Below, piece after piece: positions 18,023 to 27,034 of a stretch of 64,000 nt of DNA. The translations under genes were made by a program, and so were the position numbers. The stretch is from Sphingomonas panacis (lineage in GTDB: Bacteria; Pseudomonadota; Alphaproteobacteria; Sphingomonadales; Sphingomonadaceae). The notes below the pieces were generated by a model that was not told the DNA's origin, ran no database searches, and worked only from the letters and a program-made list of their open reading frames with translations. The stretch lies in the NCBI RefSeq assembly GCF_001717955.1, contig NZ_CP014168.1:1426001-1490000 (forward strand), in the 5' to 3' direction. The first letter of the stretch is position 1. The number at the start of each line of letters is the position of its first letter.

Positions 18023-19111
18023 ATGATGCGGCCAATCATGATCTTGGCGACCAGCTTCCTGCTCGGTGGCTGCAACATGGTCGTCCTGAACCCGGCGGGG
18101 GATGTTGCTGCACAGCAGCGTGATCTGCTCGTCATCGCCACCGTGCTGATGTTGCTCATCATCATCCCGGTGATCGCGCTGGTCGCATTGTTCGCGTGGC
18201 GCTACCGCGCCTCGAACAAGGACGCGAACTACCAGCCCAATTGGGATCACTCGACTCAGCTCGAACTGCTGATCTGGGCGGCGCCGCTGCTCATCATCAT
18301 CTGTCTCGGCGCGGTGACCTGGGTGGGGACGCATCTGCTCGACCCGTATCGCCCGATCGAGCGCACCGCCTCGGGCCGGCCGATCGCGCCGGGCGTCAAG
18401 CCGCTTGAGGTCGAAGTCGTCGCGCTCGACTGGAAGTGGCTGTTCATCTACCCCGAATACGGCTTCGCGACGGTCAACGAGCTGGCCGCGCCGGTCGATC
18501 GCCCGATCGCCTTCAAGATCACCGCCTCCTCGGTGATGAACGCCTTCTACGTCCCCGCGCTCGCCGGCATGATCTATGCGATGCCGAGCATGGAGACGCG
18601 GCTTCACGCGGTCATCAACAAGCCCGGCAAATATACCGGCATGTCCGCCAATTACAGCGGCGCCGGCTTCTCGGGGATGAACTTCCACTTCTACGGCATG
18701 AGCGACAAGGATTTCGCCGGCTGGGTCGCCCGCAACAAGGCGGCCGGCGGCAATCTCGATCGCGCGACCTATCTCCAGCTCGAACGCCCGAGCGAGCATG
18801 TGCCGGTGCAGCGTTTCGCCGCCGTCGAGCCCGGTCTGTTCCACGCCGCCGTCAATTTCTGCGTCAAGCCCGGCACGGTCTGCACGGATGCGATGATGCG
18901 GCAGGATGCGGCGCGCGACACCCAGCCGACCCCGAACGAGCATGGCCCGATGCCGATGCCCGGCGCACGCCCGATGCCCATGCCCGGCCACTCGCCGGCG
19001 CCCGCGGGCAAGCCGGACACCGCCGGCCTGACCGGCGCCGGCCTGCCGCGCCCGGCTTCGACCCCGGCCAGCGTGGCGCTCGCCGCGTCCGCCAGCCAAC
19101 CCCGTCTGTAA
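18023..19111 (+). CDS. cyoA: Cytochrome bo3-type ubiquinol oxidase subunit II
   Basis: Membrane-anchored subunit of the quinol oxidase. The 362-residue lipoprotein has lipobox LLGGC (Cys17), then two transmembrane helices (about 35-57 and 78-98) and a periplasmic cupredoxin-like domain. EVVALDWKWLFIYPEYG is conserved in bo3 subunit II. The Cu(A) ligands of cytochrome c oxidases are missing, as expected for a quinol oxidase. The C-terminal tail is Pro/Met/His-rich (PMPMPGARPMPMPGH). The start is chosen for its signal peptide; an ATG 36 bases upstream (17987) would extend it by 12 residues. It is the first gene of cyoABCD-surf1-regB-regA. Confidence 0.9.
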   Translation: MMRPIMILATSFLLGGCNMVVLNPAGDVAAQQRDLLVIATVLMLLIIIPVIALVALFAWRYRASNKDANYQPNWDHSTQLELLIWAAPLLIIICLGAVTWVGTHLLDPYRPIERTASGRPIAPGVKPLEVEVVALDWKWLFIYPEYGFATVNELAAPVDRPIAFKITASSVMNAFYVPALAGMIYAMPSMETRLHAVINKPGKYTGMSANYSGAGFSGMNFHFYGMSDKDFAGWVARNKAAGGNLDRATYLQLERPSEHVPVQRFAAVEPGLFHAAVNFCVKPGTVCTDAMMRQDAARDTQPTPNEHGPMPMPGARPMPMPGHSPAPAGKPDTAGLTGAGLPRPASTPASVALAASASQPRL

Positions 19112-19117
19112 GAAGCG

Positions 19118-21127
19118 ATGTCCATGTCACCCCAGTTCGTTCCGATCAGCCCGATCTTCGGCCGCTTCACGATCGCATCGCTGCCGCTTCAGGAGCCGAT
19201 CGTCGTCGGCACCTTCTGCGCGGTCGCGCTCGGCGGCCTCGCCCTGGTCGCGGCGCTGACGTGGTTCAAATTGTGGGGCTATCTCTGGAAGGAGTGGTTC
19301 ACGTCGGTCGATCACAAGAAGATCGGCGTGATGTACATGGTGCTCGGGCTCGTCATGCTGCTGCGCGGTTTCTCCGATGCGATCATGATGCGCGCGCAAC
19401 AGGCGATCGCCTTCAACGGCTCCGAAGGCTATCTCAACGCGCACCATTACGATCAAGTGTTCACCGCCCACGGCGTCATCATGATCTTCTTCGTGGCGAT
19501 GCCGTTCGTCACCGGGCTGATGAACTTCGTCGTGCCGCTCCAGATCGGCGCGCGTGACGTGTCCTTCCCGTTCCTCAACAATTTCAGCTTCTGGATGACG
19601 GTCGGCGGCGCGGTGATCGTGATGATGTCGCTGTTCGTCGGCGAATTCGCGCGCACCGGCTGGCTGGCCTATCCGCCGCTGTCGGGGGTCGCGTACAGCC
19701 CCGGGGTCGGGGTCGATTATTACATCTGGGCGTTGCAGGTCGCCGGCGTCGGCACATTGCTGTCCGGGGTCAATCTGATCGCGACGATCGTCAAGATGCG
19801 CGCGCCCGGCATGACGATGATGCGGATGCCGATCTTCACCTGGACCGCGCTGTGCACCAACATCCTGATCGTCGCCGCTTTCCCGGTGCTGACCGCGGTA
19901 CTCGTGCTGCTCAGCCTCGATCGCTATGTCGGCACCGATTTCTTCACGAACACGCTCGGCGGCAACCCGATGATGTACGTGAACCTGATCTGGATCTGGG
20001 GCCACCCGGAGGTCTACATCCTGATCCTGCCGCTGTTCGGCGTGTTCTCGGAAGTCACCTCGACCTTCTCGGGCAAGCGGCTGTTCGGCTATTCGTCGAT
20101 GGTCTACGCGACCGTGGTCATCACCATCCTGTCGTATGTCGTGTGGCTTCACCACTTCTTCACGATGGGGTCGGGCGCGAGCGTCAACAGCTTCTTCGGC
20201 ATCACCACGATGGTGATCTCGATCCCGACCGGCGCCAAATTGTTCAACTGGCTGTTCACCATGTACCGCGGCCGAATCCGCTTCGAACTGCCGATGCTGT
20301 GGACGATCGCGTTCATGGTCACCTTCACGATCGGCGGCATGACCGGCGTGATGCTCGCGGTGCCGCCGGCCGATTTCGTGCTGCACAACTCGCTGTTCCT
20401 CATCGCGCACTTCCACAACGTCATCATCGGCGGCGTGGTGTTCGGGGTGTTCGCGGCGATCAACTTCTGGTTCCCCAAGGCGTTCGGCTTCCGGCTCGAT
20501 CCGTTCTGGGGCAAGATCAGCTTCGTGTGCTGGGTCAGCGGCTTCTGGGTCGCTTTCACGCCGCTCTACGTGATGGGCCTGATGGGCGTCACGCGCCGGC
20601 TGCGCACTTTCGACGATCCGTCGCTGCAGATCTGGTTCATCATCGCAGCGCTCGGCGCGGTGCTGATCGCGTTCGGGATCGTCGCGCTGCTGGTGCAGAT
20701 CGCGGTGAGCATCCTCAACCGCGAGAAGCTGCGCGATACCACCGGCGATCTCTGGCATGGCCGCACGCTCGAATGGTCGACCTCGTCGCCGCCGCCCGAG
20801 TATAACTTCGCCTTCACCCCGATCGTCCACGATACCGATGCGTGGTGGGACATGCAGGAGCGTGGCGCGGTGCGTCCGACCTCGGGCTTCAAGGCGATCC
20901 ACATGCCGCGCGGCACCTGGGCCGGCATCGTCCTCGCTGGCCTCAGCGTCGCCTTCGGTGTCGCGATGATCTGGTACGTGTGGTGGCTGGCGATCCTGAG
21001 CTTCGTCGGGCTGATCGGCGTCGCGATCGTCCATACCTTCAACTACAAGCGCGATTATCACATCCCCGCCGAGGACGTGACGCGTGTCGAGAACGAGCGC
21101 ACCCGCCAGCTCGCCGCGGAGGCCTGA
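19118..21127 (+). CDS. cyoB: Cytochrome bo3-type ubiquinol oxidase subunit I
   Basis: Catalytic subunit (669 residues) that reduces oxygen at heme o3-CuB and pumps protons. Expected ligands are present: His118 (FTAHG) and His433 for the low-spin heme, His296 with Tyr300 (GHPEVY), His345/His346 for CuB, and His431 (HFH) for the high-spin heme. The quinol-site residues known from E. coli CyoB (Arg71, Asp75, His98, Gln101) are matched by Arg83, Asp87, His110 and Gln113. This supports quinol rather than cytochrome c as donor. It starts seven bases after cyoA. Confidence 0.96.
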   Translation: MSMSPQFVPISPIFGRFTIASLPLQEPIVVGTFCAVALGGLALVAALTWFKLWGYLWKEWFTSVDHKKIGVMYMVLGLVMLLRGFSDAIMMRAQQAIAFNGSEGYLNAHHYDQVFTAHGVIMIFFVAMPFVTGLMNFVVPLQIGARDVSFPFLNNFSFWMTVGGAVIVMMSLFVGEFARTGWLAYPPLSGVAYSPGVGVDYYIWALQVAGVGTLLSGVNLIATIVKMRAPGMTMMRMPIFTWTALCTNILIVAAFPVLTAVLVLLSLDRYVGTDFFTNTLGGNPMMYVNLIWIWGHPEVYILILPLFGVFSEVTSTFSGKRLFGYSSMVYATVVITILSYVVWLHHFFTMGSGASVNSFFGITTMVISIPTGAKLFNWLFTMYRGRIRFELPMLWTIAFMVTFTIGGMTGVMLAVPPADFVLHNSLFLIAHFHNVIIGGVVFGVFAAINFWFPKAFGFRLDPFWGKISFVCWVSGFWVAFTPLYVMGLMGVTRRLRTFDDPSLQIWFIIAALGAVLIAFGIVALLVQIAVSILNREKLRDTTGDLWHGRTLEWSTSSPPPEYNFAFTPIVHDTDAWWDMQERGAVRPTSGFKAIHMPRGTWAGIVLAGLSVAFGVAMIWYVWWLAILSFVGLIGVAIVHTFNYKRDYHIPAEDVTRVENERTRQLAAEA

Positions 21128-21130
21128 GAC

Positions 21131-21763
21131 ATGTCGGCTGACACCATGACCGCCAACGGCGACGCGCCGGTCGCCTTCTACGACCTGGACGAGCACGACC
21201 ATCCCGAAGGCGGCAGCACGCTGCTCGGCTTCTGGATCTACCTGATGAGCGATTGTCTCATCTTCGCGATGCTGTTCGCGACATATGCGGTGCTCGGGCA
21301 CAGCTATGCCGGCGGCCCCGGCCCGCGCCAGCTTTTCGAGCTGCCGCTGGTCGCGCTCAACACCGCGATGCTGCTGTTCTCGTCGATCACCTATGGCTTC
21401 GCGATGCTGGCGATGAACCAGAACAAGGTCGCGCAGACCCAGATCTGGCTGTTCGTCACCGCGCTGTTCGGCATCGCCTTCCTGTCGATCGAGCTGACCG
21501 AATTCGCCGCGCTGATTCATGAAGGCGCGACGCCGCAGCGCAGCGCCTTCCTGTCGTCGTTCTTCACGCTCGTCGGCACGCACGGGCTTCACGTCACCTT
21601 CGGTCTGGTCTGGCTGTTCACGTTGATGGTGCAGATCGGCACCAAGGGGCTGATCCCCGCCAACCGCCGGCGCCTGATGTGCCTCAGCCTGTTCTGGCAC
21701 TTCCTCGACGTGATCTGGATCGGCGTCTTCACCTTTGTCTATCTGATGGGAATGCTGCGATGA
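21131..21763 (+). CDS. cyoC: Cytochrome bo3-type ubiquinol oxidase subunit III
   Basis: Five-helix membrane subunit of 210 residues that stabilises the oxidase core. The N terminus (YDLDEHDHPEGG) precedes STLLGFWIYLMSDCLIFAML, the usual first helix of CyoC. FFTLVGTHGLHVTFGLVW and the final FWHFLDVIWIGVFTFVYLMG are conserved. The gene starts three bases after the cyoB stop, and its own stop overlaps the cyoD start by four bases (ATGA). Confidence 0.95.
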   Translation: MSADTMTANGDAPVAFYDLDEHDHPEGGSTLLGFWIYLMSDCLIFAMLFATYAVLGHSYAGGPGPRQLFELPLVALNTAMLLFSSITYGFAMLAMNQNKVAQTQIWLFVTALFGIAFLSIELTEFAALIHEGATPQRSAFLSSFFTLVGTHGLHVTFGLVWLFTLMVQIGTKGLIPANRRRLMCLSLFWHFLDVIWIGVFTFVYLMGMLR

Positions 21764-22155
21764 GCGCGCACGATCATGCCCCCCACGCCCATGGCGACGC
21801 GCACGGCCATGGCGATCACGACGGCGCGGCGCATGGCAGCTACGCCAGCTATCTGCTCGGCTTCGGCCTGTCGGTGGTGCTCACCGCGATTCCGTTCTGG
21901 ATGGTGATGGCGCATGTGCTGCCCAACCAGGTGACCGGCTATATCATCATGGCGTTCGCGGCGATCCAGATCGTCGTCCACATGATCCTGTTCCTCCACC
22001 TCGACACCAAGTCCGAGAGCGGCTGGAACATGATGGCGCTGGCCTTCACCGTCGTCGTCCTCGTCATCACGCTGAGCGGGTCGCTCTGGGTGATGTACAA
22101 TATGAACACCAACATGATGCCGATGTCCGTCGAGGACATGCGCCAGATGCCGTAA
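21760..22155 (+). CDS. cyoD: Cytochrome bo3-type ubiquinol oxidase subunit IV
   Basis: Small three-helix subunit of 131 residues. LGFGLSVVLTAIPFWMVM and QIVVHMILFLHLDTKSE match CyoD. The N-terminal tail is unusually rich in His: HDHAPHAHGDAHGHGDHD in the first 22 residues, with further His at 26, which could bind copper or other metals. The start overlaps the cyoC stop (ATGA), and its stop shares a base with the surf1 ATG (TAATG). Confidence 0.92.
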   Translation: MSAHDHAPHAHGDAHGHGDHDGAAHGSYASYLLGFGLSVVLTAIPFWMVMAHVLPNQVTGYIIMAFAAIQIVVHMILFLHLDTKSESGWNMMALAFTVVVLVITLSGSLWVMYNMNTNMMPMSVEDMRQMP

Positions 22156-22895
22156 TGGCCAGCGGCGGTGCTCCCGAGCGACCGCCGCGTTCGCCCGCCA
22201 CGCTGATCCTGCTGGGTAGCGTGGCGGCGCTGCTCTTCGCCGCGCTGATCGCGCTCGGTATCTGGCAGGTCGAGCGGCGCGCGTGGAAGCACGCGCTGAT
22301 CGCGCAGGTCGACGCCCGGCTCCATGCCGCGCCGGTCGCGCCACCCGGGCCAGCCGAATGGCCCCGGGTCACCGCGCAGGACGCCTATCGCCGAGTCGCG
22401 CTGACCGGCACCTACCTCCCCGGCCGCGAGACCTTCGTGAAAGCGGTGACCGAACGCGGCCCCGGCTATTGGGCGCTGTCGCCGCTCGTCACCGATCGCG
22501 GCTTCGTCGTGCTGGTCAATCGCGGCTTCGTCGCGCGAGCCGCCGCCCCCGTGCCGCCGGGGCCGGTGCGCGTGGCCGGGCTGCTCCGGCTGAGCGAACC
22601 CGGCGGCGCCTTCCTGCGCAAGAACGATCCCGCTGGTAATCACTGGTTCTCGCGCGATGTCGCAGCGATCGCCCAGGCGCGGCACCTCAACCGAATCGCG
22701 CCCTATTTCGTCGATGCCGATGCGGCATCCTCGCCCCCGGGCGGGCCGGTCGGCGGGCTGACCGTGGTGGCGTTCAGCGACAACCACTGGATCTACGCGC
22801 TGACCTGGTTCGGCCTCGCGCTGCTCGTCGTCATCGGCGTCGGCATCGTCGCGCGCGAGGAACGCCGCGTGCGCCGCGCCGCGGCGGGGCGGTGA
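22155..22895 (+). CDS. surf1: SURF1-family oxidase assembly protein
   Basis: Assembly factor that helps insert heme into subunit I of heme-copper oxidases. The 246-residue product has two transmembrane helices near the ends (about 15-37 and 210-235) with a periplasmic domain. The motifs GIWQVERRAWK, LTGTYLPGRE and GFVVLVNRGFV, and the C-terminal DNHWIYALTWFGLA, are typical of SURF1. In Paracoccus a dedicated Surf1q serves a quinol oxidase, so this copy is probably the quinol-oxidase form. cyoE (heme O synthase) is not in the operon. Confidence 0.92.
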   Translation: MASGGAPERPPRSPATLILLGSVAALLFAALIALGIWQVERRAWKHALIAQVDARLHAAPVAPPGPAEWPRVTAQDAYRRVALTGTYLPGRETFVKAVTERGPGYWALSPLVTDRGFVVLVNRGFVARAAAPVPPGPVRVAGLLRLSEPGGAFLRKNDPAGNHWFSRDVAAIAQARHLNRIAPYFVDADAASSPPGGPVGGLTVVAFSDNHWIYALTWFGLALLVVIGVGIVAREERRVRRAAAGR

Positions 22896-24229
22896 CCGCC
22901 GAGGCCACGCCGCCGCGCGAGCCGACTCGCCTCGCGCTGGTCGCGGCGTTGCTCTCCGCCGATGCGGCGGGGCGCAAGAACATGGTGCTGCTCGTCCAAT
23001 TGCGCTGGCTGGCGGTGGCGGGGCAGCTCGCGACGATCCTCGCCGTCCAGTTCGGGATGGGCGTGGTGCTGCCGCTGCGCGCGATGGCGCTGGTGCTGGC
23101 CGCGCTGGTGCTGGTCAATCTCGCCAGCCTGTCCTTGCTCCACCAGCGCCGCACCATCACCACCAGCGAATTGTTCGTCGCATTGCTGCTCGACGTGGCG
23201 GCGCTGACCACGCAACTTTACCTCAGCGGCGGCGCGACCAACCCGTTCGTGTCGCTGTTCCTGCTGCAGGTCGTGCTCGGCGCGATCCTGCTCGGTCGCT
23301 GGTCGAGCTGGGCATTGGTGGTCGTCACCTGCGGCGCGTTCGCGGTGCTGATGCGGCATTTCCGGCCGCTCGATCTGCCGATCAGCCTCGCCAGCGATCC
23401 GTTTGGGCTGCACATCGTCGGCTCATTGGCGTGCTTCGCGCTGGTGGCGGTGCTGCTGGTGCTGTTCGTCACGCGGATCAGCGGAAATCTGCGCGCGCGC
23501 GACGCCTATGTCGCGGACATGCGCCAGCGCGCGGCGGATCAGGACCATATCCTCCAGATCGGGCTGCTCGCCTCGGGCGCTGCGCACGAACTCGGCACGC
23601 CGCTCGCCTCGCTGGCGGTGATCCTCGGTGATTGGCGGCGGATGCCCCGGCTCGCCGCCGATCCCGAACTCGCGCGCGACATGGCCGAGATGCAGGCCGA
23701 GGTCGAACGTTGCAAGGCGATCGTCACCGGCATCCTGATGTCGGCGGGCGAAGCGCGCGGCGAGGCGCCTGAGATCACCAGCGTCCACGGCTTCTTCGCC
23801 GATCTGGTCGACTATTGGCGCGCACGTGGCACCACCCCGCTCGCCTATGACGATGCGTTCGGCGCGGACGTGCCGATCGTGTCCGACACGGCGCTCAAAC
23901 AGGTGATCTGCAACGTGCTCGACAATGCCGCCGAAGTCTCGCCGCACGGCATCGGCCTCGTCGTCGAACGCGACGGCGACGCGATCCGGCTGAGCGTGCG
24001 CGACTCGGGGCCGGGCTTCGCCCCCGACATGCTCGCCAATCTCGGCAAGCCGTATCAATCGACCAAGCAGCGGCCCGGCGGTGGACTCGGGCTGTTTCTG
24101 GTGGTCAACGTGATGCGCAAGCTCGGCGGCTCGGTGGCGGCGCGCAATCTCGACGATGGCGGCGCCGAGGTGACGCTGCGGCTACCGCTCGCCTCGCTCG
24201 CGCTCGAAGCGGAGACGCCGGATGCCTGA
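22892..24229 (+). CDS. regB: RegB/PrrB/ActS-type redox sensor histidine kinase
   Basis: Membrane sensor of 445 residues with six hydrophobic helices in residues 30-195, then dimerisation and ATPase domains. The quinone-sensing signature GGATNPF is at 113-119. The H-box is GAAHELGTPLAS with His232. The redox-active cysteine of the family is matched by Cys274 in VERCKAIVTGIL. The N and G boxes (CNVLDNAAEVSP, RDSGPGF, GGGLGLF) are intact. The start is a GTG overlapping the surf1 stop (GTGA). In other Alphaproteobacteria RegB responds to the respiratory-chain redox state and controls oxidases. Confidence 0.93.
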   Translation: MTAEATPPREPTRLALVAALLSADAAGRKNMVLLVQLRWLAVAGQLATILAVQFGMGVVLPLRAMALVLAALVLVNLASLSLLHQRRTITTSELFVALLLDVAALTTQLYLSGGATNPFVSLFLLQVVLGAILLGRWSSWALVVVTCGAFAVLMRHFRPLDLPISLASDPFGLHIVGSLACFALVAVLLVLFVTRISGNLRARDAYVADMRQRAADQDHILQIGLLASGAAHELGTPLASLAVILGDWRRMPRLAADPELARDMAEMQAEVERCKAIVTGILMSAGEARGEAPEITSVHGFFADLVDYWRARGTTPLAYDDAFGADVPIVSDTALKQVICNVLDNAAEVSPHGIGLVVERDGDAIRLSVRDSGPGFAPDMLANLGKPYQSTKQRPGGGLGLFLVVNVMRKLGGSVAARNLDDGGAEVTLRLPLASLALEAETPDA

Positions 24230-24752
24230 CCGCACACTCGTGATCGTCGAGGACGACGAAGCCTTCGCCCGCACGCTCAAACGCTCGTTCGAACGGCGCG
24301 GCTATACGGTGCTGACCGCCGCCAGCCCCGAAGCGCTCGACGCGCTGCTGGCCGGGCATCGCCCCGGCTTCGCGGTGGTCGATCTCAAGCTCGGCCAAGC
24401 CTCGGGCCTCGCCTGCGTCAAGACGCTTCACGCGCACGATTCCGCGATGCTGATCGTCGTGCTGACCGGCTACGCCAGCATCGCGACGGCGGTCGAGGCG
24501 ATCAAGCTGGGCGCGTCGCACTACCTCGCCAAACCCTCCAACACCGACGATATCGAGGCGGCGTTCCGCAAGACCCGCGGCGACATCGACGCGCCGATCA
24601 GCGACCGCCAGACCTCGATCAAGACGCTCGAATGGGAACGCATCCACGAGGTGCTGGCGGAGACCGGGTTCAACATCTCCGAAACCGCCCGCCGGCTGGG
24701 GATGCACCGCCGCACGCTCGCGCGGAAGCTGGAGAAGCAACAGGTGAAGTGA
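24222..24752 (+). CDS. regA: RegA/PrrA/ActR-type response regulator
   Basis: Partner of RegB: 176 residues with a receiver domain (acidic EDDE at 10-13, phospho-acceptor Asp54 in VVDLKLG, Lys in YLAKPS) and a Fis-type helix-turn-helix at the C terminus (NISETARRLGMHRRTLARKL). The linker is Pro-poor and short, and the length is normal for RegA. The start lies eight bases inside the regB 3' end. It is the last gene of the oxidase operon and is followed by a hairpin. Confidence 0.93.
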   Translation: MPDRTLVIVEDDEAFARTLKRSFERRGYTVLTAASPEALDALLAGHRPGFAVVDLKLGQASGLACVKTLHAHDSAMLIVVLTGYASIATAVEAIKLGASHYLAKPSNTDDIEAAFRKTRGDIDAPISDRQTSIKTLEWERIHEVLAETGFNISETARRLGMHRRTLARKLEKQQVK

Positions 24753-24774
24753 CGAGCGTCTCCCTCGCCCTCTT

Positions 24775-24799
24775 CTCCCCTCCCTTCCACGGAGGGGAG
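24775..24799 (+). terminator. Hairpin after regA
   Basis: Arms ctcccctc and gaggggag around a nine-base loop, 23 bases after the regA stop. There is no T tract. It marks the likely end of the cyo-surf1-reg operon. Confidence 0.45.
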
Positions 24800-24902
24800 C
24801 AGGTCCGACGACCCCAACCTTAGCTATTGCGAACCAGTCGCACAAATCCTACGAGGTCGTATCGGGGGATCGGCGGCGCTGGCGCGGCTGTTCGGAGTCG
24901 GG

Positions 24903-25592
24903 ATGGGCGCTTTGGTGAAGGATGGTCTGGCCGAATCGAGCGCGCGCGCCACGGTCGCGCCGTCGCAGCCGCCAGCGCGCGCCAGGCCCAAATTCCGCGC
25001 GTGGTGGATGAAGCAGCTCATCACGTGGCACTGGATCAGCGCGGCGGTGTCGCTCGCCACGATGCTGCTGTTCGCGATCACCGGCATCACGCTCAACCAC
25101 GCAGCGAGCATCGCCGCCACCCCGGTGGTGACGACGGGCAAGGCTACCGTGCCGCCGCGCCTGATGCGCCTGCTCGCCGCGCCGCACGCCGCCGACGCGC
25201 CGCTGCCCGATGCGATCGCCGCCGAGCTTGCGCCGCTGCTCCACCTCGATGCGCACGGTAAGCCCGCCGAATGGTCCGACGATGATGTCTATGTCGCGAT
25301 GCCGGGGCCGGGCCGCGACGCGTGGATCAGCATCGCGCGTGCGACCGGCGCGGCGACCTCGGAAATCACCGATCGCGGCTGGATCGCGTGGGCGAACGAT
25401 CTCCACAAGGGGCGCAACACCGGCGCTGTGTGGTTCTGGTTCATCGATCTGTTCGCCGCCGCCTGCGTGCTGTTCTCGCTGACCGGGCTGCTGCTGCTCC
25501 AGCTTCACGCGCGGCGGCGGCCGCTCACCTGGCCCTTGGTCGCGTTCAGCCTCGCGCTGCCGCTGATCCTCGCCGTCGTCTTCATCCATTGA
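24903..25592 (+). CDS. PepSY-associated membrane protein
   Basis: The 229-residue product has a first membrane helix after a basic cytoplasmic start (WWMKQLITWHWISAAVSLATM), a periplasmic part of about 110 residues, and two helices at the C terminus. WHWISAAVSLATMLLFAITGITLNHA and DLHKGRNTG are typical of PepSY-TM proteins, which act in periplasmic electron or metal transfer. It opens an operon with DUF2271, DUF4198 and ApbE genes. The start has ggag five bases upstream. It appears to be the start of a new transcript, 150 bases after regA. Confidence 0.8.
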   Translation: MGALVKDGLAESSARATVAPSQPPARARPKFRAWWMKQLITWHWISAAVSLATMLLFAITGITLNHAASIAATPVVTTGKATVPPRLMRLLAAPHAADAPLPDAIAAELAPLLHLDAHGKPAEWSDDDVYVAMPGPGRDAWISIARATGAATSEITDRGWIAWANDLHKGRNTGAVWFWFIDLFAAACVLFSLTGLLLLQLHARRRPLTWPLVAFSLALPLILAVVFIH

Positions 25593-25602
25593 GGGGAATA
25601 TC

Positions 25603-26073
25603 ATGCGCAAGACACCGCTTCTGATCGCCGGTGCGCTGGCTGCGCCGGCGAGCGCGGGCACGATCAGCGTCACCATCCCGCGGGTACCGGTCGCCGAATA
25701 TCACCGGCCCTATGTCGCGGCGTGGATCGAGCCGGTCGGCGGCGGTGCCGCGCAAACGGTGTTCGTCTGGTACGACATCAAGAAGAAAGGCAACGAGCCG
25801 GGCACCAAATGGCTGTCCGACCTGCGCACCTTCTGGCGCAAGGGCGGTCGCTCGCTGACGCTTCCCGCCGATGGCATCAGCGGCGCGACGCGCGCGCCGG
25901 GCACCTACCAGATCCCTTTGCCGGCCAATCTCAAGACCGGCGCCTACACGCTGTACGTCGAGGCCGCGCGCGAGACCGGCGGGCGCGAGCTGGTGTCGGT
26001 GCCGCTTAGCATCCCCGCCAAGGCCGCGAGCGCCGCCGGCAAGACCGAACTCGGCACCGTCACGATCCGCTAA
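25603..26073 (+). CDS. Secreted DUF2271-family protein
   Basis: The 156-residue product has a short signal peptide (MRKTPLLIAGALAAPASAG) and a beta-sandwich-like domain: FVWYDIKKKGNEPGTKWLSD and FWRKGGRS are the DUF2271 signature. The function is unknown, but the family is nearly always next to PepSY, DUF4198 and ApbE genes. The start follows gagggga. It lies ten bases after the PepSY gene stop. Confidence 0.85.
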   Translation: MRKTPLLIAGALAAPASAGTISVTIPRVPVAEYHRPYVAAWIEPVGGGAAQTVFVWYDIKKKGNEPGTKWLSDLRTFWRKGGRSLTLPADGISGATRAPGTYQIPLPANLKTGAYTLYVEAARETGGRELVSVPLSIPAKAASAAGKTELGTVTIR

Positions 26074-26087
26074 TCAGGAGATTCCCC

Positions 26088-26987
26088 ATGCGCTTGGCTT
26101 TCCGTCTCGCCGCCTCCGCCGCAATGCTGTCGTGCGCCGTTCCAGCACTGGCGCACCGTGCCTGGCTGGTGCCCTCGACCACGATCGTCTCGGGTACCGA
26201 CGATTGGGTGTCGGTCGACGCGGCGATCTCGAACGACCTGTTCTTCGCCGATCACAACGCGATGCGCCCCGACATGGTCAAGGTCTGGGCGCCCGACGGC
26301 AGCCCCGCGCAGATCCAGAACGCCGCGACGCTGCATTATCGTTCGGTGTTCGACGTCAAGCTCGACAAGCCCGGCACCTGGAAGATCGGCACAACGCAAT
26401 CGGCGGTGATGGGCAGCTTCAAGGTCGATGGCCAGGATTGGCGCGTCGGGGGGCGTGGGCCGGGCGGACCCGCTCGTCCCGGCGGTGCGGCGCCGATGGC
26501 ACGGCCCGCCGGCGAAGGCCCGCCACCCGGCTTCCAGCCGCGCCCGAGCGTCGCCACCGTCGCGGACATCCCCGCCAACGCCACGGATATCAAGCTGACC
26601 GAAGTGGTCGGCCAGAACAACGTCTTCATCACCGCCGGCGCGCCGACCGCGACGGTGTTCCAGCCGACCAACACAGCGCTGGAAATGGTGCCGGTGACTC
26701 ACCCCGATGAACTCGTCTCGAACGAGCCGGCCAAGTTCCGCTTCCTCATCGACGGCAAGCCCGCCGCCGGGCTCAAGGTCACGCTCGTCCCCGGCGGCAA
26801 GCGCTACCGTGAAGGTGAGGGCGCGTTCGACGTGACCACCGGCGCGGACGGCGTCGCCGAGCTCAAATGGCCGTTCGCCGGGCTGTTCTGGCTCAACGCC
26901 ACCAGCACCGACGCGCACCCGAGCGCACCGCGCGCGACCGAGCGCCGGATGAGCTACACCGCGACTCTCGAAGTGGTGGCGCCGTAA
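26088..26987 (+). CDS. Secreted DUF4198-family protein
   Basis: The 299-residue product has a signal peptide ending at ALAHRAW, the conserved start of DUF4198 proteins. A low-complexity Gly/Pro/Ala/Arg linker occupies about residues 121-150 (GGRGPGGPARPGG and on), separating the N-terminal domain from a C-terminal Ig-like carboxypeptidase-regulatory-like domain (FLIDGKPAAGLKVTLVPGGK). DUF4198 proteins are linked to metal, especially nickel or cobalt, transport in other bacteria. The start follows caggag and lies 14 bases after the DUF2271 stop. Confidence 0.85.
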   Translation: MRLAFRLAASAAMLSCAVPALAHRAWLVPSTTIVSGTDDWVSVDAAISNDLFFADHNAMRPDMVKVWAPDGSPAQIQNAATLHYRSVFDVKLDKPGTWKIGTTQSAVMGSFKVDGQDWRVGGRGPGGPARPGGAAPMARPAGEGPPPGFQPRPSVATVADIPANATDIKLTEVVGQNNVFITAGAPTATVFQPTNTALEMVPVTHPDELVSNEPAKFRFLIDGKPAAGLKVTLVPGGKRYREGEGAFDVTTGADGVAELKWPFAGLFWLNATSTDAHPSAPRATERRMSYTATLEVVAP

Positions 26988-27034
26988 CACCCCACGCGCT
27001 TCGGCTGGCGATCCCGCACGATCTCGACGCGCGC

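Noticed and set aside
19127..21700. Minus-strand open frame of 857 codons through cyoB and cyoC
   Set aside because: It is antisense to well-supported oxidase genes and low in complexity.
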